A stretch of 64,000 nt of DNA, taken from NCBI GenBank assembly GCA_947502495.1, contig CANNAC010000010.1:52517-116516 (forward strand), written 5' to 3'. How positions within the stretch are numbered: the stretch's first letter is position 1; every line of letters starts with the position of its first letter. Both the position numbers and the translations under genes were made by a program. This document shows, one piece after another, positions 49,304 through 58,603 of the stretch. This stretch comes from an uncultured Flavobacteriaceae bacterium (GTDB lineage Bacteria; Bacteroidota; Bacteroidia; Flavobacteriales; Flavobacteriaceae). Below the pieces are notes generated by a model, which worked only from the letters and a program-made list of their open reading frames with translations, was not told where the DNA came from and searched no databases.

Positions 49304-49663
49304 ATGATGCTAACGAATATTATTCCAAAACTCCCAATGCGTGACAAGAATGTCACGAAAGCCTATTACATAAATAAGTTAGGTTTTAAAGTGTTTGGTA
49401 GCCCAGATTTTGACGGTTATTTAATGCTAGAAAAAGATCAAATTCAAATACATTTTTTTGAATTTAAAACACTCGAGCCAAAAGAGAATTACGGACAAGT
49501 TTATATTCGAACAGATCATATAAATGATTTTTACCAATCCTTATTAGATAATAATACCACGATACACCCAAACGGCCCATTAGAAAATAAGCCTTGGGGA
49601 CAAAGAGAATTTGCTGTTCTCGACCCAGATAATAATTTATTAACCTTCGGACAACGTATTTAG
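49304..49663 (+). CDS. VOC/bleomycin-resistance-like protein
   Basis: From ATG 49304 the protein has 119 residues and one VOC domain. IPKLPMRDKNVTKAYYINKLGFKVFG is the usual start of the bleomycin-resistance type; HFFEFK supplies a conserved strand and WGQREFAVLDPDNNLLTFGQ the family C-terminus. An in-frame start further upstream would run through the HTH gene, so the ATG 2 bp after its stop is used. It may be the third gene of the DUF2975/HTH operon. Confidence 0.85.
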   Translation: MMLTNIIPKLPMRDKNVTKAYYINKLGFKVFGSPDFDGYLMLEKDQIQIHFFEFKTLEPKENYGQVYIRTDHINDFYQSLLDNNTTIHPNGPLENKPWGQREFAVLDPDNNLLTFGQRI

Positions 49664-49877
49664 CTTTAGATCTTTGATTTGTTTTGGTACTATTTATTTT
49701 AAATGTAAAGCTAATGGTTCCATATTGGAAATTCCATATTCCGTTTTTATTCCCTAAATTAGTAACTTAAATAAGTATTCGCAAACCAGTTAAGTGGCAT
49801 TATTTCGTTGTCCATTTTGATCGAATCCATATCATGTATTATGGGCATGGAATGCGGCACACTTAGAAAAATAAATT

Positions 49878-50807
49878 ATGATAAAAATCAGATGGATAAT
49901 AGTATTGGTTTTAGTTTCAAATGTACTATTTGGTCAAAAGAGTGATACGATTGTTCCGTTTAATAAAAAACTAAATACATTTTATAACGTACGCGATTTT
50001 TGTATTTCTAATAGTGGTAATGAAGCTTTTTTCACGATACAAAGTCCGGATGCACAAATTTCACAGATAGCGGTTATTAAAAAAGAAAAAAAGAAATGGT
50101 TGGAGCCAGAATTATTATCTTTTAATGATTCCTTTATGTATTTAGAACCGTTTTTGTCATCCAATGGAAATCGACTGTTTTTTGTTTCAGATAGACCATT
50201 AGACAATACTTCTAGTGAGAAAAAAGATTTCGATATTTGGTATGTGGATAGAAATAATAGTAACGATGCATGGTCGACTCCTAAAAATATAGGGAAGCCT
50301 ATTAATTCTAGTTTCAATGAGTTTTATCCTTCCGTTAGTAGAAATAATAATTTGTATTTTACCATGGAAGCGCCTAATGGATTAGGAAAAGATGATATTT
50401 ATTTCTCTAAATGGAATGCAGGCACATATGAAACTCCAGTTCTTTTAGATGAAAATATAAACAGCAGTGGTTATGAATTTAATGCTTTTATCTCTAGGGA
50501 AGAAAAATTTATAGTATATACCAAGTACAATGAAGATGGAGGACAAGGAAGTGGTGATTTATACATTTCAAGAAAAGATGAAAATGGCAAATGGGAAAAA
50601 GCAAAAAACTTAGGAGTTCCTATTAACACAAAGTACATGGAATACTGTCCTTTTTATGATGCCGAAAACGAAATCTTATATTTTACCAGTAAAAGAAGAA
50701 ATCTGGAACCTAGAAAGTTTAAGGATATTTTAGATTTTAAAAGCTATGTTCAAGAAAACCCAAATGGCTTAAGTAGAATTTATTCGACGGCTATAAAAAT
50801 AGAATAA
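49878..50807 (+). CDS. Secreted PD40/TolB-type beta-propeller protein
   Basis: The 309 residues have a signal peptide (1-19) and PD40-like blades: EAFFTIQSPD, GNRLFFVSDRPL, FYPSVSRNNNLYFTMEA, KDDIYFSKWN, EEKFIVYTKYNED and NEILYFTSKRRN. Such FxSDR/D-IY-rich repeats form six-bladed TolB-type propellers. The protein is probably periplasmic or in the outer membrane. It has no OmpA or sorting domain. No operon partner is evident; the 214-bp gap upstream contains no feature I can name. Confidence 0.85.
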   Translation: MIKIRWIIVLVLVSNVLFGQKSDTIVPFNKKLNTFYNVRDFCISNSGNEAFFTIQSPDAQISQIAVIKKEKKKWLEPELLSFNDSFMYLEPFLSSNGNRLFFVSDRPLDNTSSEKKDFDIWYVDRNNSNDAWSTPKNIGKPINSSFNEFYPSVSRNNNLYFTMEAPNGLGKDDIYFSKWNAGTYETPVLLDENINSSGYEFNAFISREEKFIVYTKYNEDGGQGSGDLYISRKDENGKWEKAKNLGVPINTKYMEYCPFYDAENEILYFTSKRRNLEPRKFKDILDFKSYVQENPNGLSRIYSTAIKIE

Positions 50808-50933
50808 AGCAAGTTTTAAAGGAGCAGGATAGAACTGCGACGCATTCAGAATTAAAAGGAAAGTGGATATTATAAATGCTAATAAAAAGGAGCTCATTTT
50901 AAACAACCCACTAATCCATAAATAAAATAAACG

Positions 50934-51299
50934 ATGACCACTACCAGCCACCATGATGCGCGCATTGCAAAAATGACCTTTGCTTCTGTATATCCGCATT
51001 ACATTACCAAAGTAGAAAAAAAAGGAAGAACCAAAGAAGAACTACATCAAGTAATTCATTGGTTAACCGGTTTTAGTGAACAAAAGTTGGAAGAGTTAAT
51101 CGCTGAAAAAGTAACCTTTGAAATGTTTTTTAAAAGCGCGAACTTAAACCCAAATGCAGCACTAATTAAAGGTGTGATTTGTGGCTATAGAATAGAAGAC
51201 ATAGAAAATCAGCTTACCAAAGAAGTACGCTATTTAGATAAATTGGTAGAGGAATTGGCAAGAGGACGTAAAATGGAGAAGATATTACGAGTAGCATAG
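50934..51299 (+). CDS. DUF2200 domain-containing protein
   Basis: This 121-residue cytoplasmic protein matches DUF2200: [38 protein letters not shown] (by region), a helical middle [34 protein letters not shown] segment and a basic C-terminus. The family is widespread and found also in DNA-binding-like contexts, but no activity is known. The gene stands 126 bp after the propeller gene. No regulatory site could be named. Confidence 0.88.
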   Translation: MTTTSHHDARIAKMTFASVYPHYITKVEKKGRTKEELHQVIHWLTGFSEQKLEELIAEKVTFEMFFKSANLNPNAALIKGVICGYRIEDIENQLTKEVRYLDKLVEELARGRKMEKILRVA

Positions 51300-51336
51300 T
51301 TTTGTAAATTTAAGAGGAACATTAATCCAAAGAAAA

Positions 51337-52155
51337 ATGAAGAATTCTATGTATTATTTATCGGTTATAGCACTCTTAACTTTTGGATGTGCTAATACAA
51401 CTAGTGTTCAGGATGTTATTCCAAATCACGATAATTTCAGTTTACACTCTAGCTTTGTAAATGAAACACGCGTCATTAATGTGTGGCTTCCGCCAAATTA
51501 CAAAAGTAGTACCGATGCTTTTCCGGTGTTATATATGCCTGACGGCGGAATAAAAGAAGATTTTCCGCATATAGCAAATTCCATAGCTAGGTTAGTAGAA
51601 AGCAAAAATATACCGCCAGTAATTCTTGTCGGTATTGAAAATACAGAAAGAGGAAGAGACTTAACCGGTTTTTCGGAAGTGGAAGCAGATGCGAAATATT
51701 GTCCGTTAACCGATGGCGCAAAAAACTTTAGAGCATTTATAACCGAAGAATTAATGCTTCAGATAAATACAGAATACAGAACAACTTCACAAAAAGGTAT
51801 TATTGGCGAATCTTTAGCTGGTCTTTTTGTTATGGAAACCTTTCTTTTACAACCAGACGCATTTGATTTCTATATTGCAATGGATCCTTCGTTTTGGTGG
51901 AATAATCACTATCTAGAACAAAATGCTTCCGCATACCTAAAAGATTTTCCAAATAAAACAAAGAAACTGTGGTTTGCTGGCTCGGGAGTAGAAGATATTT
52001 CTATACATGCCAATAATCTTGCTAAAACCTTGCAAAGTAATTCGCCTAGTGCATTAATTTGGAAATATGAAGATGCACCTAATGAAAAGCATAGTACTAT
52101 TTTTAGAGCTAAAAAAGAACAAGCTCTGACTTGGATAATGAGTGAAAACAACTAA
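51337..52155 (+). CDS. Esterase-family alpha/beta hydrolase (IroE/Fes-like), lipoprotein
   Basis: The 272 residues have a lipoprotein signal (lipobox FGC, Cys18) and an alpha/beta-hydrolase fold: VINVWLPPNYK, FPVLYMPDGG, VILVGIENTERGRD, the nucleophile motif GESLAGLF and the catalytic-His region EKHSTIFR near residue 250. The LPPNY...VLYMPDGG...GES(L/M)AGL order belongs to the esterase D/enterobactin esterase group. It is anchored to the envelope and probably hydrolyses siderophore or acyl esters; the substrate is inferred only from family. Confidence 0.85.
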   Translation: MKNSMYYLSVIALLTFGCANTTSVQDVIPNHDNFSLHSSFVNETRVINVWLPPNYKSSTDAFPVLYMPDGGIKEDFPHIANSIARLVESKNIPPVILVGIENTERGRDLTGFSEVEADAKYCPLTDGAKNFRAFITEELMLQINTEYRTTSQKGIIGESLAGLFVMETFLLQPDAFDFYIAMDPSFWWNNHYLEQNASAYLKDFPNKTKKLWFAGSGVEDISIHANNLAKTLQSNSPSALIWKYEDAPNEKHSTIFRAKKEQALTWIMSENN

Positions 52156-52184
52156 TTTAATATTATATAATTTAAAAATACCAA

Positions 52185-52598
52185 ATGAAAAACAACTTAA
52201 AAATAGCGTTATTCTTACTATTAGCAACTACATCGATGGTGCATGCTCAAAAAGTAAAACTTAAAAAAGGGAAAGCGATAATTGAAGATGTACATGTGTT
52301 TAATTGTGAAAAAGGACCCGCAGAATGGGTGACTCTAATGGATAAGGAAACTGGAGAAGAACTGATTTTTATAAGAATAGAGTTTGGAGCAAAACAAGGA
52401 AAAAAAGATTATACCATTTATAAATTTCTTAAGGAAGATATTGTTGTAGAAGTTTCTGGCTATAATTTATTAAAAAACCTTGTAAAATTTTTATACAACA
52501 ACAAAGTGTTTGATCTAAACGGAGAATTAAATCTTTCAAAAATTGAAGGATTAAAGGCGAAGTTTGATGAAAATATTACCAATAGAACCGACTTTTAA
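52185..52598 (+). CDS. Hypothetical secreted protein
   Basis: The 137 residues have a signal peptide (1-21, ending VHA/Q). The mature part has beta strands (KVKLKKGKAIIEDVHVFNC, ELIFIRIEFGAKQGKKDYTIYKFL) and a C-terminal helix, with one cysteine. It resembles small flavobacterial proteins of unknown function that accompany lipoproteins. It is 29 bp after the esterase, so they may be co-transcribed. No motif points to a role. Confidence 0.55.
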   Translation: MKNNLKIALFLLLATTSMVHAQKVKLKKGKAIIEDVHVFNCEKGPAEWVTLMDKETGEELIFIRIEFGAKQGKKDYTIYKFLKEDIVVEVSGYNLLKNLVKFLYNNKVFDLNGELNLSKIEGLKAKFDENITNRTDF

Positions 52599-52742
52599 AA
52601 TGGAGTTATAAAAAATAAAATCGTTTTTTATATTTTCTTTAAGGATTCCTCTTTTCTAGAAGCAGTATCTTTAAACTTAAAATATCACATAGAGTTTGTC
52701 GAAGTGATGTTTAACCAAACAACCTATATTAAAACCATATAA

Positions 52743-54149
52743 ATGAAAAAACTCCTTCTATTACTTTTAGCACTAAGTTCTATTACAAGCTATTCGCAAA
52801 CCGACGAAGAAATCATAAAAAAGATATACACGCAATCGTTAACCAATGGTAAAAGTTATGCGTGGCTAGATTATTTATCTAATCAAATTGGAGGCCGTTT
52901 GTCTGGTTCTTTACAAGCAGAACTTGCTGTACAGTGGGGAAAAGAAGAATTAGAAGAACTGGGTTTAGATAAAGTTTGGTTGCAAGAAGTAATGGTTCCA
53001 AAATGGGTTCGTGGCGCAAAAGAATACGCATATATAGAATCTTCACAAAAGAAAACGACAACCAGTGTTAATATTTGTGCGCTTGGTGGCTCTGTAGCAA
53101 CAAACCCTTTAGGTTTAAAAGCTAATATTATTGAAGTCCAAAATTTTGAAGAACTACAAGAGCTCGGTGAAGCAGTAATAAAAGGAAAGATTGTGTTTTT
53201 TAACAGAGCCATGCAAGAAGATTTAATTAGCACTTTTAATGCGTATGGTGGTTGTGTAAATCAGCGGTATAGTGGTGCAGTAGAAGCAGAGAAGTTTGGC
53301 GCTGTTGGTGTTATTGTACGTTCTATGAATTTACGTTTAGACGATTTTCCACACACAGGAAGTATGACCTATGATGATCTTCCTTTAGAAAAACGTATTC
53401 CTGCAGCAGCAATAAGTACAAATGATGCCGAACTTTTAAGTACCGCATTAAAACTAGATAAAAACTTAGAGTTCTATTTTAAACAAAGTTGTTCGCAGTT
53501 TAGAGATGTGCTATCTCATAATGTCATTGGAGAAATTACAGGAAGTGAGTTTCCTAATGAGTATTTTGTAGTTGGTGGGCATTTAGATTCTTGGGATTTA
53601 GGAGATGGATCTCATGATGATGGTGCAGGAGTAGTGCAGTCGATGGATGTTTTAAGACTTTTAAAAGCATCTGGAATTAAACCAAAAAGAAGTATTCGTG
53701 TCGTTTTATTTATGAATGAAGAAAACGGATTACGTGGCGGAAATAAATATGCAGAAGAAGCAAAACGAAAGGGAGAAAATCATGTGTTTGCTTTAGAAAG
53801 TGATGCTGGAGGGTTTACGCCAAGAGGATTTAGTTTTGATTGTAGTGACGCTAATTTTAATCAAGTATTAAGCTGGAAACCTTTATTTAAACCATATCTT
53901 ATTCATTATTTTGAAAAGGGAGGAAGTGGTGCAGATGTTGGACCATTAAAAAACGATAGTAATGTATTAGCAGGCTTGCGCCCAGATTCACAACGTTATT
54001 TTGATCACCACCACGCAGCGAATGATACTTTTGATGCGGTTAATAAACGCGAGCTAGAACTTGGTGCTGCAACCATGACAAGCTTAGTGTATTTGTTTGA
54101 TAAGTATGGTACAAACCCTTTGCCAAAACGAAGTGAGATTAAAAATTAA
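52743..54149 (+). CDS. M28-family metallopeptidase (carboxypeptidase Q-like)
   Basis: The 468 residues have a signal peptide (1-18) and an M28 aminopeptidase/carboxypeptidase core. A PA-type insert domain (about 115-240, IIEVQNFEELQELGEAVIKGKIVFFNRAM) precedes the metal site: HLDSWDLGDGSHDDGAG (His/Asp ligands), MNEENGLRGGNKYAEE (general base and Glu ligand), LESDAGG (Asp) and HHHAANDTFD (His). All five zinc ligands and the base are present, so the enzyme should be active. It acts in the periplasm or outside on peptides. Confidence 0.92.
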   Translation: MKKLLLLLLALSSITSYSQTDEEIIKKIYTQSLTNGKSYAWLDYLSNQIGGRLSGSLQAELAVQWGKEELEELGLDKVWLQEVMVPKWVRGAKEYAYIESSQKKTTTSVNICALGGSVATNPLGLKANIIEVQNFEELQELGEAVIKGKIVFFNRAMQEDLISTFNAYGGCVNQRYSGAVEAEKFGAVGVIVRSMNLRLDDFPHTGSMTYDDLPLEKRIPAAAISTNDAELLSTALKLDKNLEFYFKQSCSQFRDVLSHNVIGEITGSEFPNEYFVVGGHLDSWDLGDGSHDDGAGVVQSMDVLRLLKASGIKPKRSIRVVLFMNEENGLRGGNKYAEEAKRKGENHVFALESDAGGFTPRGFSFDCSDANFNQVLSWKPLFKPYLIHYFEKGGSGADVGPLKNDSNVLAGLRPDSQRYFDHHHAANDTFDAVNKRELELGAATMTSLVYLFDKYGTNPLPKRSEIKN

Positions 54150-54163
54150 TCTAAAAAAAAAAT

Positions 54164-54204
54164 AACAGATGCTATTTTATTAACGAATAAAAATAGTATC
54201 TGTT
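54164..54204. terminator. Bidirectional terminator between the M28 peptidase and NTF2-like genes
   Basis: AACAGATGCTATTTT (54164-54178) pairs with AAAATAGTATCTGTT (54190-54204) with one mismatch. It overlaps the 3' end of the minus-strand lipoprotein gene. Confidence 0.8.
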
Positions 54205-54692
54205 CTTTTCATATCGTCAAGTCGTTGTAGTGCTAAGACTAACTGGCTAGCATCCCAATAGCCATATTCAAGCACTATTTTTTTATCGATAAATTGATAG
54301 GTGATATGTACGGGCATTTCAATTTTTTTATTGTTTTCTAAAAGATTGCCTTCCCAAATCCCCCAAAAATTCACCCAATTTTTTCCACTATCATCCGTTA
54401 CCATTTCAAACTCTCTTCTGTTTTCTTCAAAAGCTCTAGTTAAAAAGCTAGAATCATTTCTTTTGTGATATTCGGGTAAACTTTTTGCAGTAAAAAATTG
54501 ATCTCTTGTGTTGTAATACACTTTTGCAGTATCTGCATATTTCATCGTTAAGCTATCCCATTTCTGGTAGTCATAATTATTTATAACCGCTTTAACAATG
54601 TCAATTTCTGGAGAATCTTGTGTGTAGCGTTGTGCTTTATTACAAGAAACGATTAGTAGTAATACGAATCCTATTATAATACCTTTTTTCAT
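54180..54692 (-). CDS. NTF2-like (SnoaL-type) lipoprotein
   Basis: The 170 residues have a lipoprotein signal (lipobox VSC, Cys17) and a cone-shaped NTF2-like fold: VKAVINNYDYQKWDSLTMKYADTAKVYY (the first helix and strand), then PVHITYQFIDKKIVLEYGYWD. Proteins like this in Flavobacteriaceae are lipid-anchored and may bind small molecules, with unknown substrate. It has its own bidirectional terminator. It stands alone; the 338-bp gap downstream is unremarkable. Confidence 0.7.
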   Translation of the reverse strand: MKKGIIIGFVLLLIVSCNKAQRYTQDSPEIDIVKAVINNYDYQKWDSLTMKYADTAKVYYNTRDQFFTAKSLPEYHKRNDSSFLTRAFEENRREFEMVTDDSGKNWVNFWGIWEGNLLENNKKIEMPVHITYQFIDKKIVLEYGYWDASQLVLALQRLDDMKRTDTIFIR

Positions 54693-55030
54693 GAAACTAA
54701 AATTTAAATTAATAAACCGTTTCCATAAAGAAATAGGAGGATTGTTAATGATAGTACATGTGAGGCAATGTATGCTTATTTCGATCAGGTGTCTTATAAA
54801 GATACAAAATAAAATGTATTAAACATTGGCTTTCAGTAAATTAATGATTTTGGGTAAGGTTGGTTGGAATAAAAGACTCCATGCTTTACTTTAAATATCT
54901 TTTGGTTCCATAAATTATTTCCAAAGACTATTAAGCAGTTAATCGTTTATTGTAGCTCTTTATAGTAGTATTTTAGGTTGTCTGTTTCCTTTTTGTACTT
55001 TTAGTGCACTATTAATCAATTTATTAAAAA
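54693..55030. other. Intergenic region before the T9SS protein, with a candidate promoter only
   Basis: No gene, repeat or RNA was found in this 338-bp stretch. It contains a TTG (about 54978) and TACTTTTA (about 54996-55003), a near match to the -33/-7 pair of Bacteroidota promoters, with about 16 bp between, roughly 28 bp before the ATG. Confidence 0.4.
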
Positions 55031-56014
55031 ATGAAAAAAAAATTACTTTATCTGGCTTGTTTCGCTACTAGCCTAACTTTTGCTCAAAGCATTGCCACGT
55101 TTAACAGTGTGAATATGTCAGAATATGCCAATGTCGATGGTACAATAGATCAAAGTCCAACAGGAGCAAGCACAACGTGGAATTTTACTAGTTTAACCGC
55201 TACAGGAACTTCTACAGATTCCTATGCTGTACCAACAAGTATGGAAACAACTACATTCCCAGGAACAACCAATGTATTTACATCCAACGGGAACAAAATC
55301 TATCTTAAAGATGTTGCTGGAGAAGTTTATTTAACTGGTGCAACAATTCCAGATTTTGAATTAAACTATGGTACAGATAATGCGCTTATTGGTACGTTTC
55401 CATTAAGTTTTGGCTATATGAATTCCGATGCTGTTGCTGGAACCTTTAGTTATCAAGGTACTAATGGTACATTTGCAGGTAATATAGTGAAAACTGTAGA
55501 TGCGCACGGTACACTAAATATGAATGATGTTGGAGCAGGAGCTTATAGTGGAGCTGTTACAAGATTAAAAACGGAGCAAACGGTTAGCTTAAGTATACCT
55601 CCAATTTTTAATAATATTGGAACAGTTACTCAAACTACAATTAACTATTATGATAATAATAACGGAAACCTGGTATTTAGAAATTCAGTTGTAAATATAG
55701 TAAGTGGTTTCTTGGGAATTAACGATACATCAGTAGTTAATGAAAGTCTTTTAACCAACTTGTTATCGGTTAATGAAAATGTAGTTGCTGCGTTTTCTGT
55801 GGTGCCAAACCCGGTACAGTCCATATTAAATGTAAATTTAAAAACACCAACAGCAATTAAATCTATTGTTGTTTTTGATTTAAATGGACGACAAGTTCTT
55901 CATACCACAAATAATACAACCGCTATAGATGTTAGTGCTTTACAAGCAGGAATGTACCTCGTAAAAGTACAAACGGATAGAGAAGTGCTTACCAAAAAGT
56001 TTATTAAAAAGTAA
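55031..56014 (+). CDS. Secreted protein with T9SS type A sorting domain
   Basis: The 327 residues have a signal peptide (1-18), a beta-rich Thr/Ser/Gly passenger (about 19-245) with no recognised domain and a C-terminal type A sorting domain (AFSVVPNPVQSILNVNLKTP, then VFDLNGRQVLHTTN, ALQAGMYLVKVQTDREVLTKKFIKK). It should be exported by the type IX machinery and attached to the surface or released. The passenger resembles small outer-membrane or adhesin-like proteins of Flavobacteria. Confidence 0.85.
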   Translation: MKKKLLYLACFATSLTFAQSIATFNSVNMSEYANVDGTIDQSPTGASTTWNFTSLTATGTSTDSYAVPTSMETTTFPGTTNVFTSNGNKIYLKDVAGEVYLTGATIPDFELNYGTDNALIGTFPLSFGYMNSDAVAGTFSYQGTNGTFAGNIVKTVDAHGTLNMNDVGAGAYSGAVTRLKTEQTVSLSIPPIFNNIGTVTQTTINYYDNNNGNLVFRNSVVNIVSGFLGINDTSVVNESLLTNLLSVNENVVAAFSVVPNPVQSILNVNLKTPTAIKSIVVFDLNGRQVLHTTNNTTAIDVSALQAGMYLVKVQTDREVLTKKFIKK

Positions 56015-56040
56015 TCGCTTCGTTTTTATAGAAAAGGCAT

Positions 56041-56070
56041 AAAACCTGAAAAGTTAACTTTTCAGGTTTT
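56041..56070. terminator. Perfect 30-bp palindromic terminator, bidirectional
   Basis: The half-site AAAACCTGAAAAGTT is followed immediately by its complement, so the stem is 15 bp with no fixed loop. It lies between the plus-strand T9SS gene and the minus-strand sterol-desaturase gene, and the TAA of the latter (56054-56056) is at its centre. Confidence 0.85.
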
Positions 56071-56992
56071 GCTTTTTCATTTGTTTTCGTAGTTGTTTTA
56101 TGGTAAGTGTACTGCCATCATGACTCCATCCAGGAGCCGCAAAAGCATACATGAATTTATGAGACCAGTTTTTTGATTTCTTCATATCGTTCCAAATATC
56201 TTTGTATTCATGTGTTAAAATTACAAGTGGATTATAGGAATTTGGCGCGTGAGTAACTCCATATTTAATTTCAATATTTTCATCTAGCTCTTTCCAAGTA
56301 CCGAAAATTTTATCAAAGATATTTAAAAATCCACCATGGTTTTTATCCATATATTCTATGTTTTGTGCATGGTGTACTTGGTGCATAGTATGCGTGTTGA
56401 ATACTTTTTCAATGATACCTAATTTAGGAACGTAAACCGTATGTAATTGAAATTGCCAAAGGGATTCAATACCTAAACAAACCACTACCATTTCGGGAGG
56501 AAAACCAATAGCAGGCATCCACATGTAAAATAAAGGTTTGTAAAAAAGAGTAAACCATCCGTTTCTCACGGCAGTACCTAAATTAAAATTATTAGAAGAG
56601 TGATGTACAATATGTGCAGCCCAAAGAAAGCGTACATTATGATTTTGTCGGTGAAACCAATAATAACTAAAATCATCGCAAAGTTGGCATATAAACCAAA
56701 TATACCAAGCGTATCCAAAAGATTCGTATCCCATAATATTGGTGTGTACACCAGCTACTATTGGGTTAAAAAGGTTATAAATAAAGTTAAATAATACAAT
56801 GGCTGCAATGGTTTTAGTAAGTGGCGCTATAATAGCAGAACCAACACCCATAGTTACACTTGCCCCCAAATCTTTCCATGCATATAATTTTTGATTGCTA
56901 GGTTCTTTACGATGTTTGCTATAGCTTAACTCTAATAAAATGAGTCCTAAAAAACAAGGTACGCCGTAAACTAAAGGGTTAGTGAAATCCAT
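56054..56992 (-). CDS. Sterol desaturase/fatty acid hydroxylase superfamily protein
   Basis: The 312 residues have five or so transmembrane segments and the three histidine clusters of the di-iron enzymes: HRQNH (HxxxH), HIVHHSSNN and THTMHQVHHAQ. The enzyme should hydroxylate or desaturate a lipid at the membrane. The same layout occurs in flavobacterial enzymes acting on carotenoids or fatty acids, but the substrate is not known. Its stop sits within the palindromic terminator. Confidence 0.88.
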   Translation of the reverse strand: MDFTNPLVYGVPCFLGLILLELSYSKHRKEPSNQKLYAWKDLGASVTMGVGSAIIAPLTKTIAAIVLFNFIYNLFNPIVAGVHTNIMGYESFGYAWYIWFICQLCDDFSYYWFHRQNHNVRFLWAAHIVHHSSNNFNLGTAVRNGWFTLFYKPLFYMWMPAIGFPPEMVVVCLGIESLWQFQLHTVYVPKLGIIEKVFNTHTMHQVHHAQNIEYMDKNHGGFLNIFDKIFGTWKELDENIEIKYGVTHAPNSYNPLVILTHEYKDIWNDMKKSKNWSHKFMYAFAAPGWSHDGSTLTIKQLRKQMKKQNLKS

Positions 56993-57068
56993 TAAAATTT
57001 ATTTTTAATTTCAAAAATACCTTGATTTTGCTGGAAAAGTGCAGATAAATGGTTTTTCTTCGTAAAAA

Positions 57069-57106
57069 AAATCCGATTTAAGAATGTGCTGTCTTAAAAC
57101 GGATTT
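57069..57106 (-). terminator. Intrinsic terminator of lysA
   Basis: AAATCCGATTTAAGA (57069-57083) pairs with TCTTAAAACGGATTT (57092-57106) with one mismatch, followed on the minus strand by a T-run. It lies 22 bp past the lysA stop. Confidence 0.85.
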
Positions 57107-57127
57107 ATATTTTATAAAGAAAGTGTC

Positions 57128-58372
57128 TTATTTCACTAAAGCATTTTCATTCTTTTTGCTAGGAATACTTATTTCTATTTCAATCTGATTTTTCAGAATG
57201 TCATCAAAAGTTTCTCTTTTTCTAATTAAGTGCGCTTTGTTATTTAGCCAAAGTACTTCCGCCGGGCGGTAACGGGAATTATAATTGCTCGCCATCGAGT
57301 AGCAATACGCTCCAGCATTTTTAAAAGCTATAATATCGCCTTCGTTAATTTCTGCAATACGTCTGTTATTCGCAAAAGTATCTGTTTCGCAAATATAACC
57401 TACAACACTATAAAAACGCTCTCTACCTTTTGGGTTCGAAATGTTTTCAATTTCATGTTGCGATCCATAAAGCATTGGGCGTATTAAATGATTAAACCCA
57501 GAATCGATTTGTGCAAAAACTGTTGAGGTCGTTTGTTTTACCACATTTACTTTTGCTAAAAACAGACCAGCTTCACTCACCAAAAATTTCCCTGGTTCAA
57601 AACCAAGGGTTAATTCTTTACCGTATTCTACACAAAAATCATTGAAACGTTTGGTCAGTTTTTCGCCAAACTCTTCAATATTCGTTTCAATATCTCCTTC
57701 TTTATAAGGTACTTTAAAACCAGAACCAAAATCAATAAAGTCTAACGTTTTAAAATGTTTCGCTGTTTCAAATAAAATCTCACTTGCATATAAAAACACA
57801 TCAATATCTAAAATATCACTTCCTGTATGCATATGAATACCGTTAATATGCATCTCGGTGTTTTCAACAATACGAAGGATATGCGGTATTTGGTGGATGG
57901 AAATTCCGAATTTACTATCTATATGTCCTACAGAAATATTCGTGTTTCCTCCAGCCATTACATGCGGATTGATACGAATACAAACGGGTGTTTTTGGATG
58001 CTTTGTACCAAATTGCTCTAAAATAGAAAGATTGTCTATATTAATTTGAACGCCCAATTTTGCAGCGGTTTCAATTTCTTCTAGTGAAACGCCATTCGGA
58101 GTAAAAATAATTTGATCAGGTGTAAAACCAGCGGTAAGGCCCAATTTTACTTCTTGAATAGAAACCGTATCTAATCCGGCTCCTAAGGATTTCATTAATT
58201 TTAAAATAGAAATATTAGATAGCGCTTTAACAGCATAGTTCAGTTTTACCTGTTTAACCTTTTTAAAAGCAGAAGTTAAACGCTTATATTGAAAAGCTAT
58301 TTTATCTGCGTCATAAACGTAAATCGGACTCCCGAAATCTTTTGCTATCTTTAATAATTCGCTGTTTTGCAT
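57128..58372 (-). CDS. lysA: Diaminopimelate decarboxylase
   Basis: LysA converts meso-diaminopimelate to L-lysine, the last step of lysine biosynthesis. The 414 residues form a fold III PLP barrel with the PLP Lys49 in YAVKALSN, HMHTGSDI, GSGFKVPY, the EPGKFLVSEAG motif and YICETDTFA/GAYCYSMASNYNSR in the C-terminal domain. The length is normal. It is monocistronic with a TATCTTTG box 14-21 bp upstream and a terminator downstream. Confidence 0.95.
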   Translation of the reverse strand: MQNSELLKIAKDFGSPIYVYDADKIAFQYKRLTSAFKKVKQVKLNYAVKALSNISILKLMKSLGAGLDTVSIQEVKLGLTAGFTPDQIIFTPNGVSLEEIETAAKLGVQINIDNLSILEQFGTKHPKTPVCIRINPHVMAGGNTNISVGHIDSKFGISIHQIPHILRIVENTEMHINGIHMHTGSDILDIDVFLYASEILFETAKHFKTLDFIDFGSGFKVPYKEGDIETNIEEFGEKLTKRFNDFCVEYGKELTLGFEPGKFLVSEAGLFLAKVNVVKQTTSTVFAQIDSGFNHLIRPMLYGSQHEIENISNPKGRERFYSVVGYICETDTFANNRRIAEINEGDIIAFKNAGAYCYSMASNYNSRYRPAEVLWLNNKAHLIRKRETFDDILKNQIEIEISIPSKKNENALVK

Positions 58373-58385
58373 GTGTGATTTTTTT

Positions 58386-58393
58386 CAAAGATA
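58386..58393 (-). promoter_or_regulatory. -7 promoter box of lysA (TATCTTTG)
   Basis: CAAAGATA on the + strand is TATCTTTG on the minus strand, 14-21 bp before the lysA ATG, implying a very short leader. Confidence 0.5.
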
Positions 58394-58533
58394 TTTTTTT
58401 TCAAGCGTATAAAAATTAAAATATCATATTATTACACATTTTAAACATATTGTTAATTATTTAACAATATGAAATTTCTATAGTTTGTTAGTTTTTTAAT
58501 AATTAAATATTAGGGTAAGTTCTTGTGATTATT

Positions 58534-58541
58534 TACTTTTG
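58534..58541 (+). promoter_or_regulatory. Candidate -7 box of sucC (TACTTTTG)
   Basis: TACTTTTG fits TAnnTTTG, 63 bp before the sucC ATG. No clear -33 element at the right distance. Confidence 0.45.
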
Positions 58542-58603
58542 TTTCATTATAAATTCTTTGAAGCTTTTGGCGAAAGAGAACTAACAATTTTACTTTAAAC
58601 AAG

